Notes under the pieces: generated by a model | What the model was told of the DNA's origin: nothing | Seen by the model: the letters and a program-made list of their open reading frames with translations, nothing else | Databases searched by the model: none | In this document: piece after piece, positions 34,104 to 43,245 of the stretch | Position numbering within the stretch: position 1 is the first letter of the stretch | Layout of the letters: every line of letters begins with the position of its first letter | From: Gammaproteobacteria bacterium | Lineage (GTDB): Bacteria; Pseudomonadota; Gammaproteobacteria; Ga0077536 | Assembly: GCA_009692265.1 (NCBI GenBank) | Contig: SHZM01000027.1 | Location: forward strand, 1-44,266 | Length of the DNA stretch: 44,266 nt | Reading direction: 5' to 3' | Translations under genes and position numbers: made by a program

Positions 34104-34159
34104 CAGATTGAAAGACTCACTTAGGTGGCAAGGGACTAGCGCCTGCAAGGCTAGCCGAG

Positions 34160-34648
34160 TCAGCCACGTGATTCAACCCGAGAACGGAAAGTCTTGGCCA
34201 AGACCAGGGCGTCTTCGCGACCAACCGCTGCCGGGTAGTAGCCCCGGCGTACCGCCAGTTGTTCAAAACCATTGCGCGCATACAGTCGCCGCGCGCCCGT
34301 ATTCGACGGTCTGACTTCGAGAAAGACCATGCTCGCTAGATGTCGCACGGCGAGCGCCAGCAAATGGTCCAGAACTATTTGCGCGTACCCTTGTCGGTGA
34401 TGCACGGGATCAACACACAGATTCAGGATATGCGCTTCGTCCATGGCGACAGTCATCACGCCGTAACCGACAGTCTGCTCGGCGAGCACGAGACTCCAGC
34501 AACAGTAGCCAGAGCGCAGGCAGTCTGCAAAGATCCCCAGCGTCCACGGAAATTCGTAGGCCCGTGCTTCGATCGCGGCGATGCGCGCGAGATCGTGCTC
34601 GTGCACTGGTCGCAATTCAGGATCCGGTTTCTGCAAGACCGCACTCAT
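34160..34648 (-). CDS. rimI: Ribosomal protein S18 alanine N-acetyltransferase
   Basis: GNAT-fold acetyltransferase, 162 residues from the ATG at 34648, which overlaps the stop of the uracil-DNA glycosylase gene (ATGA). Motif A is VDPVHHRQGYAQIVL; the C-terminal FLEVRPSN and ARRLYARNGFE segments are typical of RimI. It acetylates the N-terminus of ribosomal protein S18. The unusual presence of H-R-Q-G-Y-A in the acetyl-CoA loop is within the family range. Confidence 0.9.
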   Translation of the reverse strand: MSAVLQKPDPELRPVHEHDLARIAAIEARAYEFPWTLGIFADCLRSGYCCWSLVLAEQTVGYGVMTVAMDEAHILNLCVDPVHHRQGYAQIVLDHLLALAVRHLASMVFLEVRPSNTGARRLYARNGFEQLAVRRGYYPAAVGREDALVLAKTFRSRVESRG

Positions 34649-35358
34649 GCAAGCTCCCGAAAGAGCCGTTGCGCGAACAGCAAGTCTTCCCACGCACGTC
34701 GCTTCTCGCTCGGAGAACGTAATAGATACGCTGGATGATAAGTAACGATGAGCGGAATCGCCTGGGGCCCGAAGGCGTGACGCTGGCCGCGCAGTTTACC
34801 GATGGGAGTTTGCACCTTGAGCAGATTCTGGGCCGCGATCCGGCCAACGGCAAGGATCAGCTTCGGTTGCAGAAGTGCAATTTGCGCCATTAAGTAAGGC
34901 TCGCAACACAGAACTTCGTCGGGCTTCGGGTCGCGGTTATTCGGCGGCCGGCACTTCAGGATATTCGCGATGTAGACGGTCTCGCGCGCCAGCCCGATCC
35001 CGGCCAACATCGAATTCAACAATTGCCCCGCGCGGCCGACAAAAGGCTCGCCGCGCTTGTCTTCCTCGGCCCCCGGCGCTTCGCCGATCACCAGCCACTC
35101 GGCATGCCGTGCCCCGACCCCAAATACCGTTTGAATACGACCCGTGTGCAACTCACACTTGGTGCAGGCTGCGACCTGCGCCGCAAGATCTTCCCATCCC
35201 GCCGGCTCGACACTTATCGCTACTGACGCGCCGGACGCCGGTACTACTGGCGCTACTGTCAGCGCTGGTGCCTGAGGTGGCGTAATCGCGCGCCGCTCCC
35301 ATTGCGTTACCTCCATAGCCGCAAGGTACGCGCGCCGCTGAGTGTCAGTGACCGCCAC
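34645..35358 (-). CDS. Uracil-DNA glycosylase, family 4 (Fe-S)
   Basis: A 237-residue family 4 uracil-DNA glycosylase. The catalytic motif region is GEAPGAEEDKRGEPF, the C-terminal motif YHPAYLLRSP, and the Fe-S cysteines include CTKC near residue 65 and the KCRPPNNR...CCEPYL region. It removes uracil from DNA. The N-terminal 55 residues (Ala/Pro/Val-rich) are the linker found in many proteobacterial versions. It sits in a compact run with rimI; the next upstream gene, leuA, ends nine bases before it. Confidence 0.92.
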   Translation of the reverse strand: MAVTDTQRRAYLAAMEVTQWERRAITPPQAPALTVAPVVPASGASVAISVEPAGWEDLAAQVAACTKCELHTGRIQTVFGVGARHAEWLVIGEAPGAEEDKRGEPFVGRAGQLLNSMLAGIGLARETVYIANILKCRPPNNRDPKPDEVLCCEPYLMAQIALLQPKLILAVGRIAAQNLLKVQTPIGKLRGQRHAFGPQAIPLIVTYHPAYLLRSPSEKRRAWEDLLFAQRLFRELA

Positions 35359-35366
35359 GGCGAGGC

Positions 35367-36908
35367 TCAGTTCGCTGGCTGCGGGTGCTCGCGATGCACC
35401 GGATACAGGATTTTATTTAACGCATTCAAATAAGCCTTCACCGACGCCACGAGAATATCGGTGTCCGCGCCCTGCCCGTTCACAATGCGACCACCGCGCT
35501 CCAAGCGTACCGTCACTTCGCCCTGGGAGTCGGTACCAGTGGTAATCGCATTCACCGAGTAAAGCTGAAGTTGCACACCGCTACCCATGATCTGTTCGAC
35601 TGCTTTGTATGCCGCGTCAACCGGGCCATCGCCACCGGAGGTCGCCGCGCGCTCGTTCCCATCGACCGACAAGGTGAGATGCGTCTGCGGTGTCTCGCCG
35701 GTCTCGGTGTGCACTCGCATCGACACGAGCTTAATGTGTTCCTTGGCGGTTTCGACTTCGGCATCGGAGACCAACGCCTGGAGATCCTCGTCGTAGATCT
35801 CCGATTTGCGATCCGCGAGATCCTTGAAGCGCTTGAACGCGGCATTCATGTCCTGCTCGCTCGAAAATTCAATCCCGAGTTCCTTCAGTCGCGTGCGCAA
35901 CGCGTTACGCCCAGAGAGTTTGCCGAGAACGATTCGATTCGAGTTCAAGCCCACATCTTCCGCGCGCATGATCTCATAGGTTTCACGATGCTTGAGCACC
36001 CCGTCCTGATGAATTCCAGATTCATGCGCGAATGCATTGGCACCGACAATGGCTTTATTCGGCTGTACCGGGAATCCCGTAATCGTTGAGACCAGACGTG
36101 AACAATTCATGATTTCAGTGGCGTCGATCCGTGTCTCGCACGGAAAAAAATCATGGCGCGTGCGCACCGCCATCACAATTTCTTCTAATGACGCGTTCCC
36201 TGCGCGCTCGCCGAGACCGTTGATGGTGCACTCAACCTGCCGAGCGCCGTGCATCACGGCCGAGAGTGAATTACCTACCGCGAGGCCGAGATCGTTATGG
36301 CAGTGCACTGAAAAGACCGCTTTGTCGCTATTCGGCACGTTGGCCATGATCCGGCTGATAAAGTCGCCGTACTGTTCCGGCACCGCATAGCCGACGGTAT
36401 CCGGGAGATTAATCGTCGTCGCCCCGGCGTCGATAGTGGCTTCGACGATCCGACACAGGAATTCGAAATCCGATCGACTACTGTCTTCGCAGGAAAACTC
36501 GACGTTGTCGGTGTAGTTACGCGCCCGCTTCACCGCGCGGACGGCTGCTTCGAAAACGTCGTCCGGCTCCATCCTGAGCTTCTTCTGCATGTGGATCGGG
36601 GAAGTCGCGATGAACGTATGAATGCGAAACGAATTAGCGTCTTTCAACGCTTCATGCGCGCGATCTATGTCGGCATCTCCCGTTCGGGATAAGCCGCATA
36701 CCGTGCTGTCTTTAATTAATCGTGCCACCGCTTGCACGGCCTCGAAATCACCTTGGCTCGCGATCGGAAACCCGGCTTCGATAACATCGACCTTCAGCCG
36801 TTCCAGCGCTTTGGCGATGCGAATTTTTTCCGCCTTGGTCATTGCCGCGCCGGGGCTCTGTTCGCCATCGCGCATGGTGGTGTCGAATATTATTAAGTGG
36901 TCTTTCAT
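35367..36908 (-). CDS. leuA: 2-isopropylmalate synthase
   Basis: First committed enzyme of leucine synthesis: condenses acetyl-CoA and 2-oxoisovalerate. At 513 residues it is full length. The HMGL-like barrel has [16 protein letters not shown] and [10 protein letters not shown]; the C-terminal LeuA regulatory domain (about residues 390-500) binds leucine. GGAGAG precedes the ATG. The 5' region holds a promoter (37114-37141) and a short Leu-rich leader peptide gene (37005-37094), implying control by charged leucine tRNA. Intact. Confidence 0.96.
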   Translation of the reverse strand: MKDHLIIFDTTMRDGEQSPGAAMTKAEKIRIAKALERLKVDVIEAGFPIASQGDFEAVQAVARLIKDSTVCGLSRTGDADIDRAHEALKDANSFRIHTFIATSPIHMQKKLRMEPDDVFEAAVRAVKRARNYTDNVEFSCEDSSRSDFEFLCRIVEATIDAGATTINLPDTVGYAVPEQYGDFISRIMANVPNSDKAVFSVHCHNDLGLAVGNSLSAVMHGARQVECTINGLGERAGNASLEEIVMAVRTRHDFFPCETRIDATEIMNCSRLVSTITGFPVQPNKAIVGANAFAHESGIHQDGVLKHRETYEIMRAEDVGLNSNRIVLGKLSGRNALRTRLKELGIEFSSEQDMNAAFKRFKDLADRKSEIYDEDLQALVSDAEVETAKEHIKLVSMRVHTETGETPQTHLTLSVDGNERAATSGGDGPVDAAYKAVEQIMGSGVQLQLYSVNAITTGTDSQGEVTVRLERGGRIVNGQGADTDILVASVKAYLNALNKILYPVHREHPQPAN

Positions 36909-37004
36909 CGTGCTCTCCAGAAGTCGAGGCCTTCGGCAGGCGCAGCTCGCCGTGGCAGTTAATACTGCGAATGATAAGTCGAATGTGGGTGAAGTGGACT
37001 GCCC

Positions 37005-37094
37005 TTAGGGCAGTAGCAGAACGCGGACGAGCGTAAGCACCCGGGTGGTACCGGCGATGCAGGCGAGCTTGGGGGTATTTGGCTCTTTACGCAT
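37005..37094 (-). CDS. Leucine-rich leader peptide of leuA
   Basis: A 29-codon frame, MRKEPNTPKL then ending VLTLVRVLLLP, with five Leu codons among its last ten, plus Val codons, 97 bases before leuA. It starts about 13 bases after the predicted transcription start. The TAA stop lies in the loop of a CTGCCC/GGGCAG hairpin (36999-37013). This is the layout of attenuation leaders of branched-chain amino acid operons. No clear U-rich terminator hairpin was found before leuA, so the mechanism (transcriptional or translational) is open. Confidence 0.7.
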   Translation of the reverse strand: MRKEPNTPKLACIAGTTRVLTLVRVLLLP

Positions 37095-37113
37095 GATTCA
37101 TCTCGTGGCCTGG

Positions 37114-37141
37114 ACTATACCGCAAGCGTGCGGCCGGTCAA
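37114..37141 (-). promoter_or_regulatory. Sigma-70 promoter of the leuA leader
   Basis: Minus strand -35 TTGACC (37141-37136) and -10 TATAGT (37119-37114) with a 16-base spacer, each one base from consensus. The predicted start, near 37107, gives a very short leader before the leader-peptide ATG. Confidence 0.75.
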
Positions 37142-37156
37142 AGGCCGTTTAGGCCC

Positions 37157-37963
37157 TCACGCCGCATCTCGCGAGCGTGACGCACGCTTGCGTTCACGGC
37201 GCCGCCGCTCCATCTGGTCCAGGGTCACCACGGGTCCGGAGCAGGAATAGATCAAGAGGATCAATAAAAACATTGCCGGAGGATTCAAGGAAATGAAGCC
37301 GAACCCCAGCACGACCATGAGAACCATGACAAACGGCACTCTCCCGCGCAGGTCCAGATCCTTGAAGCTGTAATAACGGATGTTACTGACCATCAAAGCG
37401 CCGCACGCGATAGTGATCAGGAACGTCAACCCTACCACCAGCACATGCCCGCGGAAGCCATAGACATCACCGCACCAGATAAACCCGGCGACCAGGGCCG
37501 CGGAGGCTGGGCTCGGCAGTCCTTTGAAATACTTCTTGTCACCGCCGCTCGCCTGCGAATTGAAACGCGCGAGCCGCAGCGCGGCCGCCGAAGCGTAGAT
37601 AAACGCCGCGAGAAAGCCGAGCTTGCTGATTTCATGCAACAGCCACTGATAGGCCAGAATTCCGGGCGCGACTCCAAACGACACCATATCGGCCAAACTG
37701 TCGTATTCCGCCCCAAAAACACTCTGCGTATTGGTTATGCGCGCGATGCGACCATCCATTCCGTCCAATACCATCGCAACGAAGATCGCAATGGCCGCGG
37801 CAGAAAATTGATCGTGGATCGCGCTGACTATCGCGTAGAAGCCCGCGAAAAGCGCGCCAGTCGTAAATAAATTCGGTAGCAAATAGATGCCACGTCCCCG
37901 CATTGTGCGTGGTTCGAGATCGGGTAAACGATGAACGTTAGGGCTTTCAGGTGGTTCGGTCAT
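37157..37963 (-). CDS. pssA: CDP-diacylglycerol-serine O-phosphatidyltransferase
   Basis: Integral-membrane CDP-alcohol phosphatidyltransferase, 268 residues, making phosphatidylserine from CDP-diacylglycerol and serine. The family signature is DGMDGRIARITN, then G(x3)D(x3)D in FGAEYDSLAD. Six or more hydrophobic segments follow; the C-terminus is very basic (RRRERKRASRSR). The first start codon overlaps the stop of the upstream cyclase fragment (ATGA). The adjacency to leuA is common in proteobacteria. Confidence 0.93.
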   Translation of the reverse strand: MTEPPESPNVHRLPDLEPRTMRGRGIYLLPNLFTTGALFAGFYAIVSAIHDQFSAAAIAIFVAMVLDGMDGRIARITNTQSVFGAEYDSLADMVSFGVAPGILAYQWLLHEISKLGFLAAFIYASAAALRLARFNSQASGGDKKYFKGLPSPASAALVAGFIWCGDVYGFRGHVLVVGLTFLITIACGALMVSNIRYYSFKDLDLRGRVPFVMVLMVVLGFGFISLNPPAMFLLILLIYSCSGPVVTLDQMERRRRERKRASRSRDAA

Positions 37964-38508
37964 GGCCGAGAATCCTTCGCAACGTCGGGAATACCCGACC
38001 CTTGCAGCTTATGCCGAAGCGCGGTTGAGGGGAACGGGTTGCGGAGTCTACCGACAGTAATCGGCACGCCCAATCGCATGACGTCGTCGCCGGTGTAATG
38101 GTTGACCGTGCCCTCGAAGCGATAGACCGCGCCCATCAGAATCGCGATGTAGCGCTCGAGCAATTGATGCCACTGTTCTAGTTCAAGTTGGGTGGCGAGC
38201 TGCATAGAACCCTGGATGTCGGCGAACAGCACCGTCACTTGTTTGCGCTCGCCTTCGAGCGCGGACTTCGATTGCAGGATTTTGTCAGCGAGGTGCTTCG
38301 GGGTATAGGCACGTGGATCTAAGTTGGTCGATCGCCCTTCGCGTCTGGTTTCTTTGGTTACGTGCGCAGCGCCGCACTGCAAGCAGAATTTTGCCTCCGG
38401 CGGCAACTCGACCCCACAACTGAAGCACTGCATTGAGAACGCCGCACCGCATTCGAGACAAAAACGAGCGTGGTCGGGGTTATCGTGCTTGCAGGCCGAG
38501 CATTTCAT
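37960..38508 (-). pseudogene. Truncated zinc-ribbon class III cyclase fragment
   Basis: A 182-codon frame related to the gene at 26138-29561. A double zinc ribbon (CSACKHDN...CLECG, CFSCG...CLQCG) precedes KHLADKILQSKSALEGERK, and the cyclase start VTVLFADIQGSM follows. The cyclase domain breaks off just after GDDVMR, where the full gene continues GDGILALFG. The remaining codons to the stop at 37960 have no resemblance to a cyclase. No ATPase or TPR part follows, so it is a relic. An AGGAATT-like stretch lies upstream. Confidence 0.75.
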
Positions 38509-38710
38509 AAGTTCATTCTAGAGGAATTGCCGGGCACCCTGGCGAGAACTTTGATCGAGAAGTTCGGTAATGTGAGCTTGAGAACCCCGCCGCGGTAGTT
38601 GTTTGGGTTGAGATTTTAAAGGTCGTTTTCGCGCTAGCTTTTTGTCTAGATGCCGGTGGAGCTACGCAGAGACGCCTACAGATGAACGATTAATTTAAGA
38701 GGAGTCCATA

Positions 38711-39276
38711 ATGGCTGAAGTTTTTTTCTTCGCAACACCTGGTACTACGCGGGTTGGGACTACGAAATCCACCAGGGCAGGAAAGCGATCATCGCGCGCA
38801 AGATTGCCGGCGAACGTGTTGTCCTGTACCGCAAGCCGGACGGCGGCGTCGTTGCGTTGGAAGACCGTTGCGCACACCGTCAGGCTGCGCTGTCCGTAGG
38901 CCGTAAGGAAGGCAGCGAACTGCGCTGCATGTACCACGGCTTGAAGTTCAATAGGGATGGTGAGCGCGATGAGATCCCCGGCCAGACCGTGACACCCTGT
39001 GATGACGATTCAGTCGATTACTACTACTCGTGGGGCGCCAGCAAAGAAACCGAATTCCCCGGGTTGAGCGATCTGCTCGGGCGCACGCTGGACGAAGCGT
39101 TCAACGAAGATCGCATCATCCTCGAGGCGCAGCATGTGCGGTGTCGCGAACGTCCCGACCGTATATTTTTGAACATTGCGAACGATGCCGGACCGGTCAA
39201 AATGATGTGGGTGTTGGACAAGCTGCTCCACGAAGAACAAGCCTCTGCCGCCCCTTTGGCCCTTGCTTCGGGGTAA
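38711..39276 (+). pseudogene. Rieske ring-hydroxylating oxygenase alpha-subunit gene, decayed
   Basis: Starts ATG GCT GAA after AGAGGAG. A one-base deletion in the T-run at about 38721-38730 shifts the frame; in the corrected frame the chain continues RNTWYYAGWDYEIHQGRK. The Rieske 2Fe-2S motif CAH(x17)CMYH (DRCAHRQ ... RCMYHGLKF) is present. After GERDEIPGQ the sequence jumps in frame to TVTPCDDDSVDYYYSWG and a C-terminal end (AFNEDRIILEAQ ... RIFLNIANDAGPV), so the catalytic domain with the mononuclear iron ligands is deleted. Two lesions; inactive. The original enzyme was probably of the VanA/phthalate oxygenase type. Confidence 0.8.
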
Positions 39277-39356
39277 TTGGACCGACGACCGAAATTGAAG
39301 GGTATGACCCCTGCCAGTTCGATGCTGGACTCTCATGCCGGAGGTTTCATCAGAGC

Positions 39357-39423
39357 AATTGAAAACAGATTGTCAACAGCGTGAAATACTGTTCACCGTT
39401 TTCAATTACTCTGACCCCATGAA
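39357..39423. repeat. Nested hairpin followed by an ACTCTGACCCCATGAA copy
   Basis: AATTGAAAAC (39357-39366) pairs with GTTTTCAATT (39398-39407); inside, AACAG pairs with CTGTT. Immediately after comes ACTCTGACCCCATGAA (39408-39423), the same core as the repeats at 7911-8016 and 9431-9470. No gene in the following 75 bases. Confidence 0.75.
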
Positions 39424-39499
39424 CCGCCCGGCGAAACGTGCCTTGCAGCAACCGCTCGGAAATACCCTCGGTGTGATAAGAATATTTCCGCCCAGGTCC

Positions 39500-40384
39500 T
39501 TACGGCAAACCTTCACCGCGCGGCACCGTGACCTCGTGTAGATACAGCGCAGCCTCGGGCGTGGCGCGGCGCTTAACGTCATCGAAATCCGGAGCGACAC
39601 ACAACAGAAGCTGTCGTCCATTCACCCCACCCAGCGCGCAGGCGTAAACGCCCCAGCCATTCGGTGCTAGAACTTCATCGACGATTTTCCCGCCCGGAGC
39701 GACGCGGCAGACGCGGCCATTGAAGGCGTCGGCTACCCACACGTGATCTTCGGCATCGATCGCGCAGCCATCTGGGGCGTAGGTGGTTTGCTGAATTGTC
39801 TCGAGCGAGTCCCAAGGGGGCGTTTTACCCAGTGCGGCCCAAACCCTGCGATCCGTGAGCGAACCGTCTTCGTCGATGGTGAAGGCAGTCAGCCGCGCTG
39901 CGAAGGATTCGGCGACGATGAGCGTTTTGCCATCGGCGGTAATGACGGTACCGTTCGGACAGCGCAGATCGTCGGCGACGATCGAGATCGAACCATCCGG
40001 ATCGACACGCACGAGCGTGGTCGATGCCGGTTTGGCACCCCCAAAAATATCGAAACCGAAATTCCCCACATACGCTCGCCCTTTACCATCGACAAGCATG
40101 TCATTCGCAGGACCCCCGGTGACCGCGCTGAGATCGGCATGAGTCGTGAGCCTACCGTCGCAATGGCGCAGAATCCGGCGATCCTTCATTGACACCACCA
40201 GCAAACTACCATCGGGCAGAAAGCCGATCCCCGAGGGTTGATTCTCGACCATCACCGTCTCGGCGACCTTACCCTCGAGAGTGATCTTCCGAACTAAAAG
40301 GGAATAGAAATCCGAGACCCACCAAGCGCCGCCATGCCAGCGCGGACCCTCGAAGAACGTGCCGCCATCAAAGAGCTTTTCCAA
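39500..40384 (-). CDS. SMP-30/gluconolactonase-family protein
   Basis: A 294-residue six-bladed beta-propeller of the SMP-30/LRE family. Blade motifs include FFEGPRWHGGAWWVSD (metal-binding Glu), PSGIGFLPDGSLLV, ANDMLVDGKGRAYVGNFG and PNGTVITADGKTLIVAES, with CAIDAEDHVWVADAFNGRV. The family hydrolyses sugar or other lactones with a divalent cation; the substrate is unknown here. No signal peptide. The short ATG context has a weak ribosome site (CTTGGAAAAG). A neighbouring crotonase gene in the same orientation suggests a small catabolic unit, but with 111 bases between them this is tentative. Confidence 0.82.
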   Translation of the reverse strand: MEKLFDGGTFFEGPRWHGGAWWVSDFYSLLVRKITLEGKVAETVMVENQPSGIGFLPDGSLLVVSMKDRRILRHCDGRLTTHADLSAVTGGPANDMLVDGKGRAYVGNFGFDIFGGAKPASTTLVRVDPDGSISIVADDLRCPNGTVITADGKTLIVAESFAARLTAFTIDEDGSLTDRRVWAALGKTPPWDSLETIQQTTYAPDGCAIDAEDHVWVADAFNGRVCRVAPGGKIVDEVLAPNGWGVYACALGGVNGRQLLLCVAPDFDDVKRRATPEAALYLHEVTVPRGEGLP

Positions 40385-40495
40385 GATCCTGCCTCCGAAT
40401 TTCAGATTTGAATTTTCACGATAGTGTACCGATTTAAAACCGGCGACAGGTGCAGCCGGGCTACTTGAACCGAAGTTCGCACCCTGACTCGCGCG

Positions 40496-41395
40496 CTAAC
40501 GTAAACAGCCATTTTCATCACGTAGCTCAGCGCCCTGTACCTTCGCGCGGCCATCACCGAACTTCGCATCGCGGGCGCGGAGCGCGGACACCAAACCGCC
40601 GTCCCGTGCCTGACGTAAAAACTCCTGCGCGCTCGGAGCGAGATGGCCACGCGCGTCGTTCTCGGCGGCGAGCCGCTGCAGGGTCCGCGCGCCCATCAGT
40701 TCCAAGCCGAGATTGACGATGCGCTTGTTGGCCGAGAGCAGCGCGGTATCAATGAGGGCTAAACGATCGAGTAATTGTTCGACTTCTCCCGCGACTTGAT
40801 CGAGTGGTAACGCCTTCATCACGAGCCCGAGCGTCGCGGCTTCGCTACCGGTAATCGTATCGCCCGTGAGCAGTAAACGCTTCGTCCATTGCGGGCCGAT
40901 GTGGTAGAGCCACAGATGGTTCGGTGGGGAGCCGAGATCGCGCACGGCCGGGAAGCCGATGCGGGTGTCCTCGGCGGCGATCACCATGTCGCATAACAAA
41001 GCGAGGTCGGTACCGCCGGCGAGACAAAAGCCGTGGAGCTGTGCGATTACTGGTTTGTGCATGTCGAATAAGGTCATGCGCAAGCGTTGTCCATGCTCTA
41101 GGCGCCAAGCGTCATCGTCGAAATTGCTGAACGCTGCTTGCCGATAACTCGTGGTATTGGTTCCGGCACTCGTCGGCGTCGCTTGCGGTGTGAGATCGTA
41201 GCCCGCACAGAATCCCTTGCCTGCGCCCTTCAGCACCACGGCGTGGACCAAATTGTCATTGTCAGCTTCCCACAGTGCCTGATCGAGTTCAGTCAGCAAC
41301 GCGTGCGACAAGGCATTGCGTTTGTCCGGTCGATTCAACTCGATCCGGGCACGGCCACGCTCAACTTCATAGCGAATAAATTGGAACTCGGGCAT
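40496..41395 (-). CDS. Enoyl-CoA hydratase/isomerase family protein
   Basis: Crotonase-fold protein, 299 residues from the ATG at 41395 (AAGGTGA five bases upstream). Oxyanion-hole segments are KGFCAGYDL and LHGFCLAGGTDLALLCD. In place of the usual catalytic PE there is a FPAVRDLGSPP stretch, so it may be a decarboxylase, hydrolase or isomerase-like member rather than a hydratase. The TTG upstream start giving nine extra codons is less likely. Substrate not assignable. Confidence 0.82.
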   Translation of the reverse strand: MPEFQFIRYEVERGRARIELNRPDKRNALSHALLTELDQALWEADNDNLVHAVVLKGAGKGFCAGYDLTPQATPTSAGTNTTSYRQAAFSNFDDDAWRLEHGQRLRMTLFDMHKPVIAQLHGFCLAGGTDLALLCDMVIAAEDTRIGFPAVRDLGSPPNHLWLYHIGPQWTKRLLLTGDTITGSEAATLGLVMKALPLDQVAGEVEQLLDRLALIDTALLSANKRIVNLGLELMGARTLQRLAAENDARGHLAPSAQEFLRQARDGGLVSALRARDAKFGDGRAKVQGAELRDENGCLR

Positions 41396-41526
41396 CGCAG
41401 TCACCTTATAATGTGTGAGCAAATGTCCTAGAGCATACGTGTTCCGACGATGGTGATCTCCAACAATTCACTCCGACGCCGTTTCCCCTATACTCGCCGC
41501 ACACTCCAAATCGGAAGGAAACCGTG

Positions 41527-42384
41527 ATGACCGAAACCGCGACCTATACCCCACCGAAAGTCTGGACCTGGGACTCCGAGTCCGGCGGCACGTGGGCGAA
41601 AATCAACCGCCCTATCGCTGGCGCTACCCACGAACATGAATTACCGGTGGGCAAGCAACCGCTGCAGCTTTATTCGCTGGCGACACCGAACGGCGTGAAG
41701 GTCACAGTGATGCTCGAGGAGCTGCTTGCGATCGGCAAGGATGGTGCCGAATACGACGCCCACCTCATCGATATCAGCAAGGGCGATCAATTCGGCAGCG
41801 GATTCGTCGCGATCAATCCTAATTCCAAGATCCCTACCCTGTTTGATCGGAGCACCGCGCCCGCCACGCGCGTGTTTGAATCCGGCGCAATCCTGATTTA
41901 CCTCGCCGAAAAATTCGGTGCCTTCCTGCCCACTGCGCCAGCCCCGCGCGCGGAATGCATGTCGTGGTTGTTCTGGCAGATGGGCAGTGCCCCGTATCTA
42001 GGGGGAGGCTTTGGCCATTTCTACAGCTATGCGCCAACCAAGATGGAATACTGCATTAATCGCTTCACTATGGAAGTTAAACGCCAGCTCGATGTGCTGG
42101 ATCGCAACCTCGCGACCCGACGCTATTTGTGCGGTGACGAATACAACCTTGCGGACATCGCGGTCTATCCATGGTACGGCGCGCTGGTGACTAAAAATCT
42201 GTACGAAGCGGCGGATTTCCTCGACGTTAATTCTTATACGCACGTACTGCGCTGGGCACACGACATCGAGGTCCGCCCCGCGGTGCAGCGCGGTCGACGC
42301 GTTAATAAGACCTGGGGACCGGCGGAAGAACAGCTGACCGAACGTCACTCAGCGAGCGACTTCGACCGCACACCCGCGACCTGA
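41527..42384 (+). CDS. yghU: YghU-type glutathione S-transferase
   Basis: A 285-residue glutathione transferase of the nu class (YghU-like). The N-terminal extension (WTWDSESGGTWAKINRPIAGATHEHELPVGKQP) is the family mark. The thioredoxin-like domain has NSKIPTLFD and ESGAILIYLAEKFG; the helical C-terminal domain has YLCGDEYNLADIAVYPWYG. YghU members show disulfide reductase and organic-peroxide activity. The ATG at 41527 has AAGGA eight bases upstream; the in-frame GTG just before it is less likely. Divergent from the crotonase gene. Confidence 0.9.
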   Translation: MTETATYTPPKVWTWDSESGGTWAKINRPIAGATHEHELPVGKQPLQLYSLATPNGVKVTVMLEELLAIGKDGAEYDAHLIDISKGDQFGSGFVAINPNSKIPTLFDRSTAPATRVFESGAILIYLAEKFGAFLPTAPAPRAECMSWLFWQMGSAPYLGGGFGHFYSYAPTKMEYCINRFTMEVKRQLDVLDRNLATRRYLCGDEYNLADIAVYPWYGALVTKNLYEAADFLDVNSYTHVLRWAHDIEVRPAVQRGRRVNKTWGPAEEQLTERHSASDFDRTPAT

Positions 42385-42427
42385 GCTGGCTGCGCGCGAA
42401 ACCTAAAGCGAAGAGCGCGCCGTTACT

Positions 42428-42631
42428 TTACGCCGCTGGTTTTCGCGATTTCCGACCCCCGAGACCTTTGCGCACTTTTACAATCTCGGAATGCAGTTCG
42501 GCGACATGGTTTTCAAGCGAGGTCGTCAAATGCAACAGGCCATCGACGACCGCCAACATCGCGACGTCATGATTCGATTTGATCGCGCGCTGCGCGTCTT
42601 TGAATGATTGTTTGGCTCGAACGTAGGACAT
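42428..42631 (-). CDS. Small basic protein of unknown function
   Basis: A 67-residue protein not recognised. A strong GGAGG lies four bases before the ATG, which makes it likely to be real. The central region is helical and amphipathic (AIKSNHDVAMLAVVDGLLHL, then SLENHVAELHSEIVKV), and the tail is very basic (GLGGRKSRKPAA). This could suit a small helical binding or scaffold protein. No signal or membrane segment. Confidence 0.6.
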   Translation of the reverse strand: MSYVRAKQSFKDAQRAIKSNHDVAMLAVVDGLLHLTTSLENHVAELHSEIVKVRKGLGGRKSRKPAA

Positions 42632-42765
42632 GGCTCCTCCTCAAGGATAAAGTCAGGAATCAAGTAAGCTGTAATATGTTGCACCGTTTCGTAAAGCCTT
42701 AATCAACGCGTTGAACAGTTGCCGTGGTAGGCACTTTTTGGTAACGCGAGCCTGCGCGTTGATCT

Positions 42766-43206
42766 TCAATGCGTAATCACCACCAGCACGCTGCAGTGCG
42801 CATGCTCGATCAAGGCAGGAGACTTCGATCCACTCCACCAGCGGGCTGCCCATCCATCCTGATGTTTATGGCCGACGACGATTAAATCGGCGGCGATCGT
42901 CCGCGCATAGCGGGTGATTTCCTCGACCGATTCCCCAGTAAGGACTTCACCCTTTGCGGTGATCCCCGAACCGCTGATCCGTCGGAGCCCCTCATCAAGA
43001 ACCGCCAGATATTTCTGCGTATCCTGGGTTTCGCTGGCGACTTCATAAAGGCCACCTTCCATCCCGAAAATCGCCGTGGTCAATTGCGGCATGACGGCGA
43101 TGAGGAACAGTTCTCCATGGCTCCACTGGGCGATGTCAAAACCGTCTAGCAAGGCCTTTTGTCCGGATTCCGAACCGTCGTAAGCGATCACAATGCGTTT
43201 ATACAT
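42766..43206 (-). CDS. Universal stress protein (UspA family)
   Basis: A 146-residue single Usp domain. The start is RIVIAYDGSESGQKAL; the ATP-binding signature is VVGHKHQDGWAARWWSGS, with S in the last position. An insertion (MPQLTTAIFGMEGG) lies where many Usp proteins have a short loop. AGGAG precedes the ATG. It binds nucleotide and is induced by stress in known members. No operon partner; a perfect palindrome lies just upstream. Confidence 0.88.
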   Translation of the reverse strand: MYKRIVIAYDGSESGQKALLDGFDIAQWSHGELFLIAVMPQLTTAIFGMEGGLYEVASETQDTQKYLAVLDEGLRRISGSGITAKGEVLTGESVEEITRYARTIAADLIVVGHKHQDGWAARWWSGSKSPALIEHAHCSVLVVITH

Positions 43207-43245
43207 TTTGTACTCCTGGAGACAAAATCATTATCACCGTAGGAC

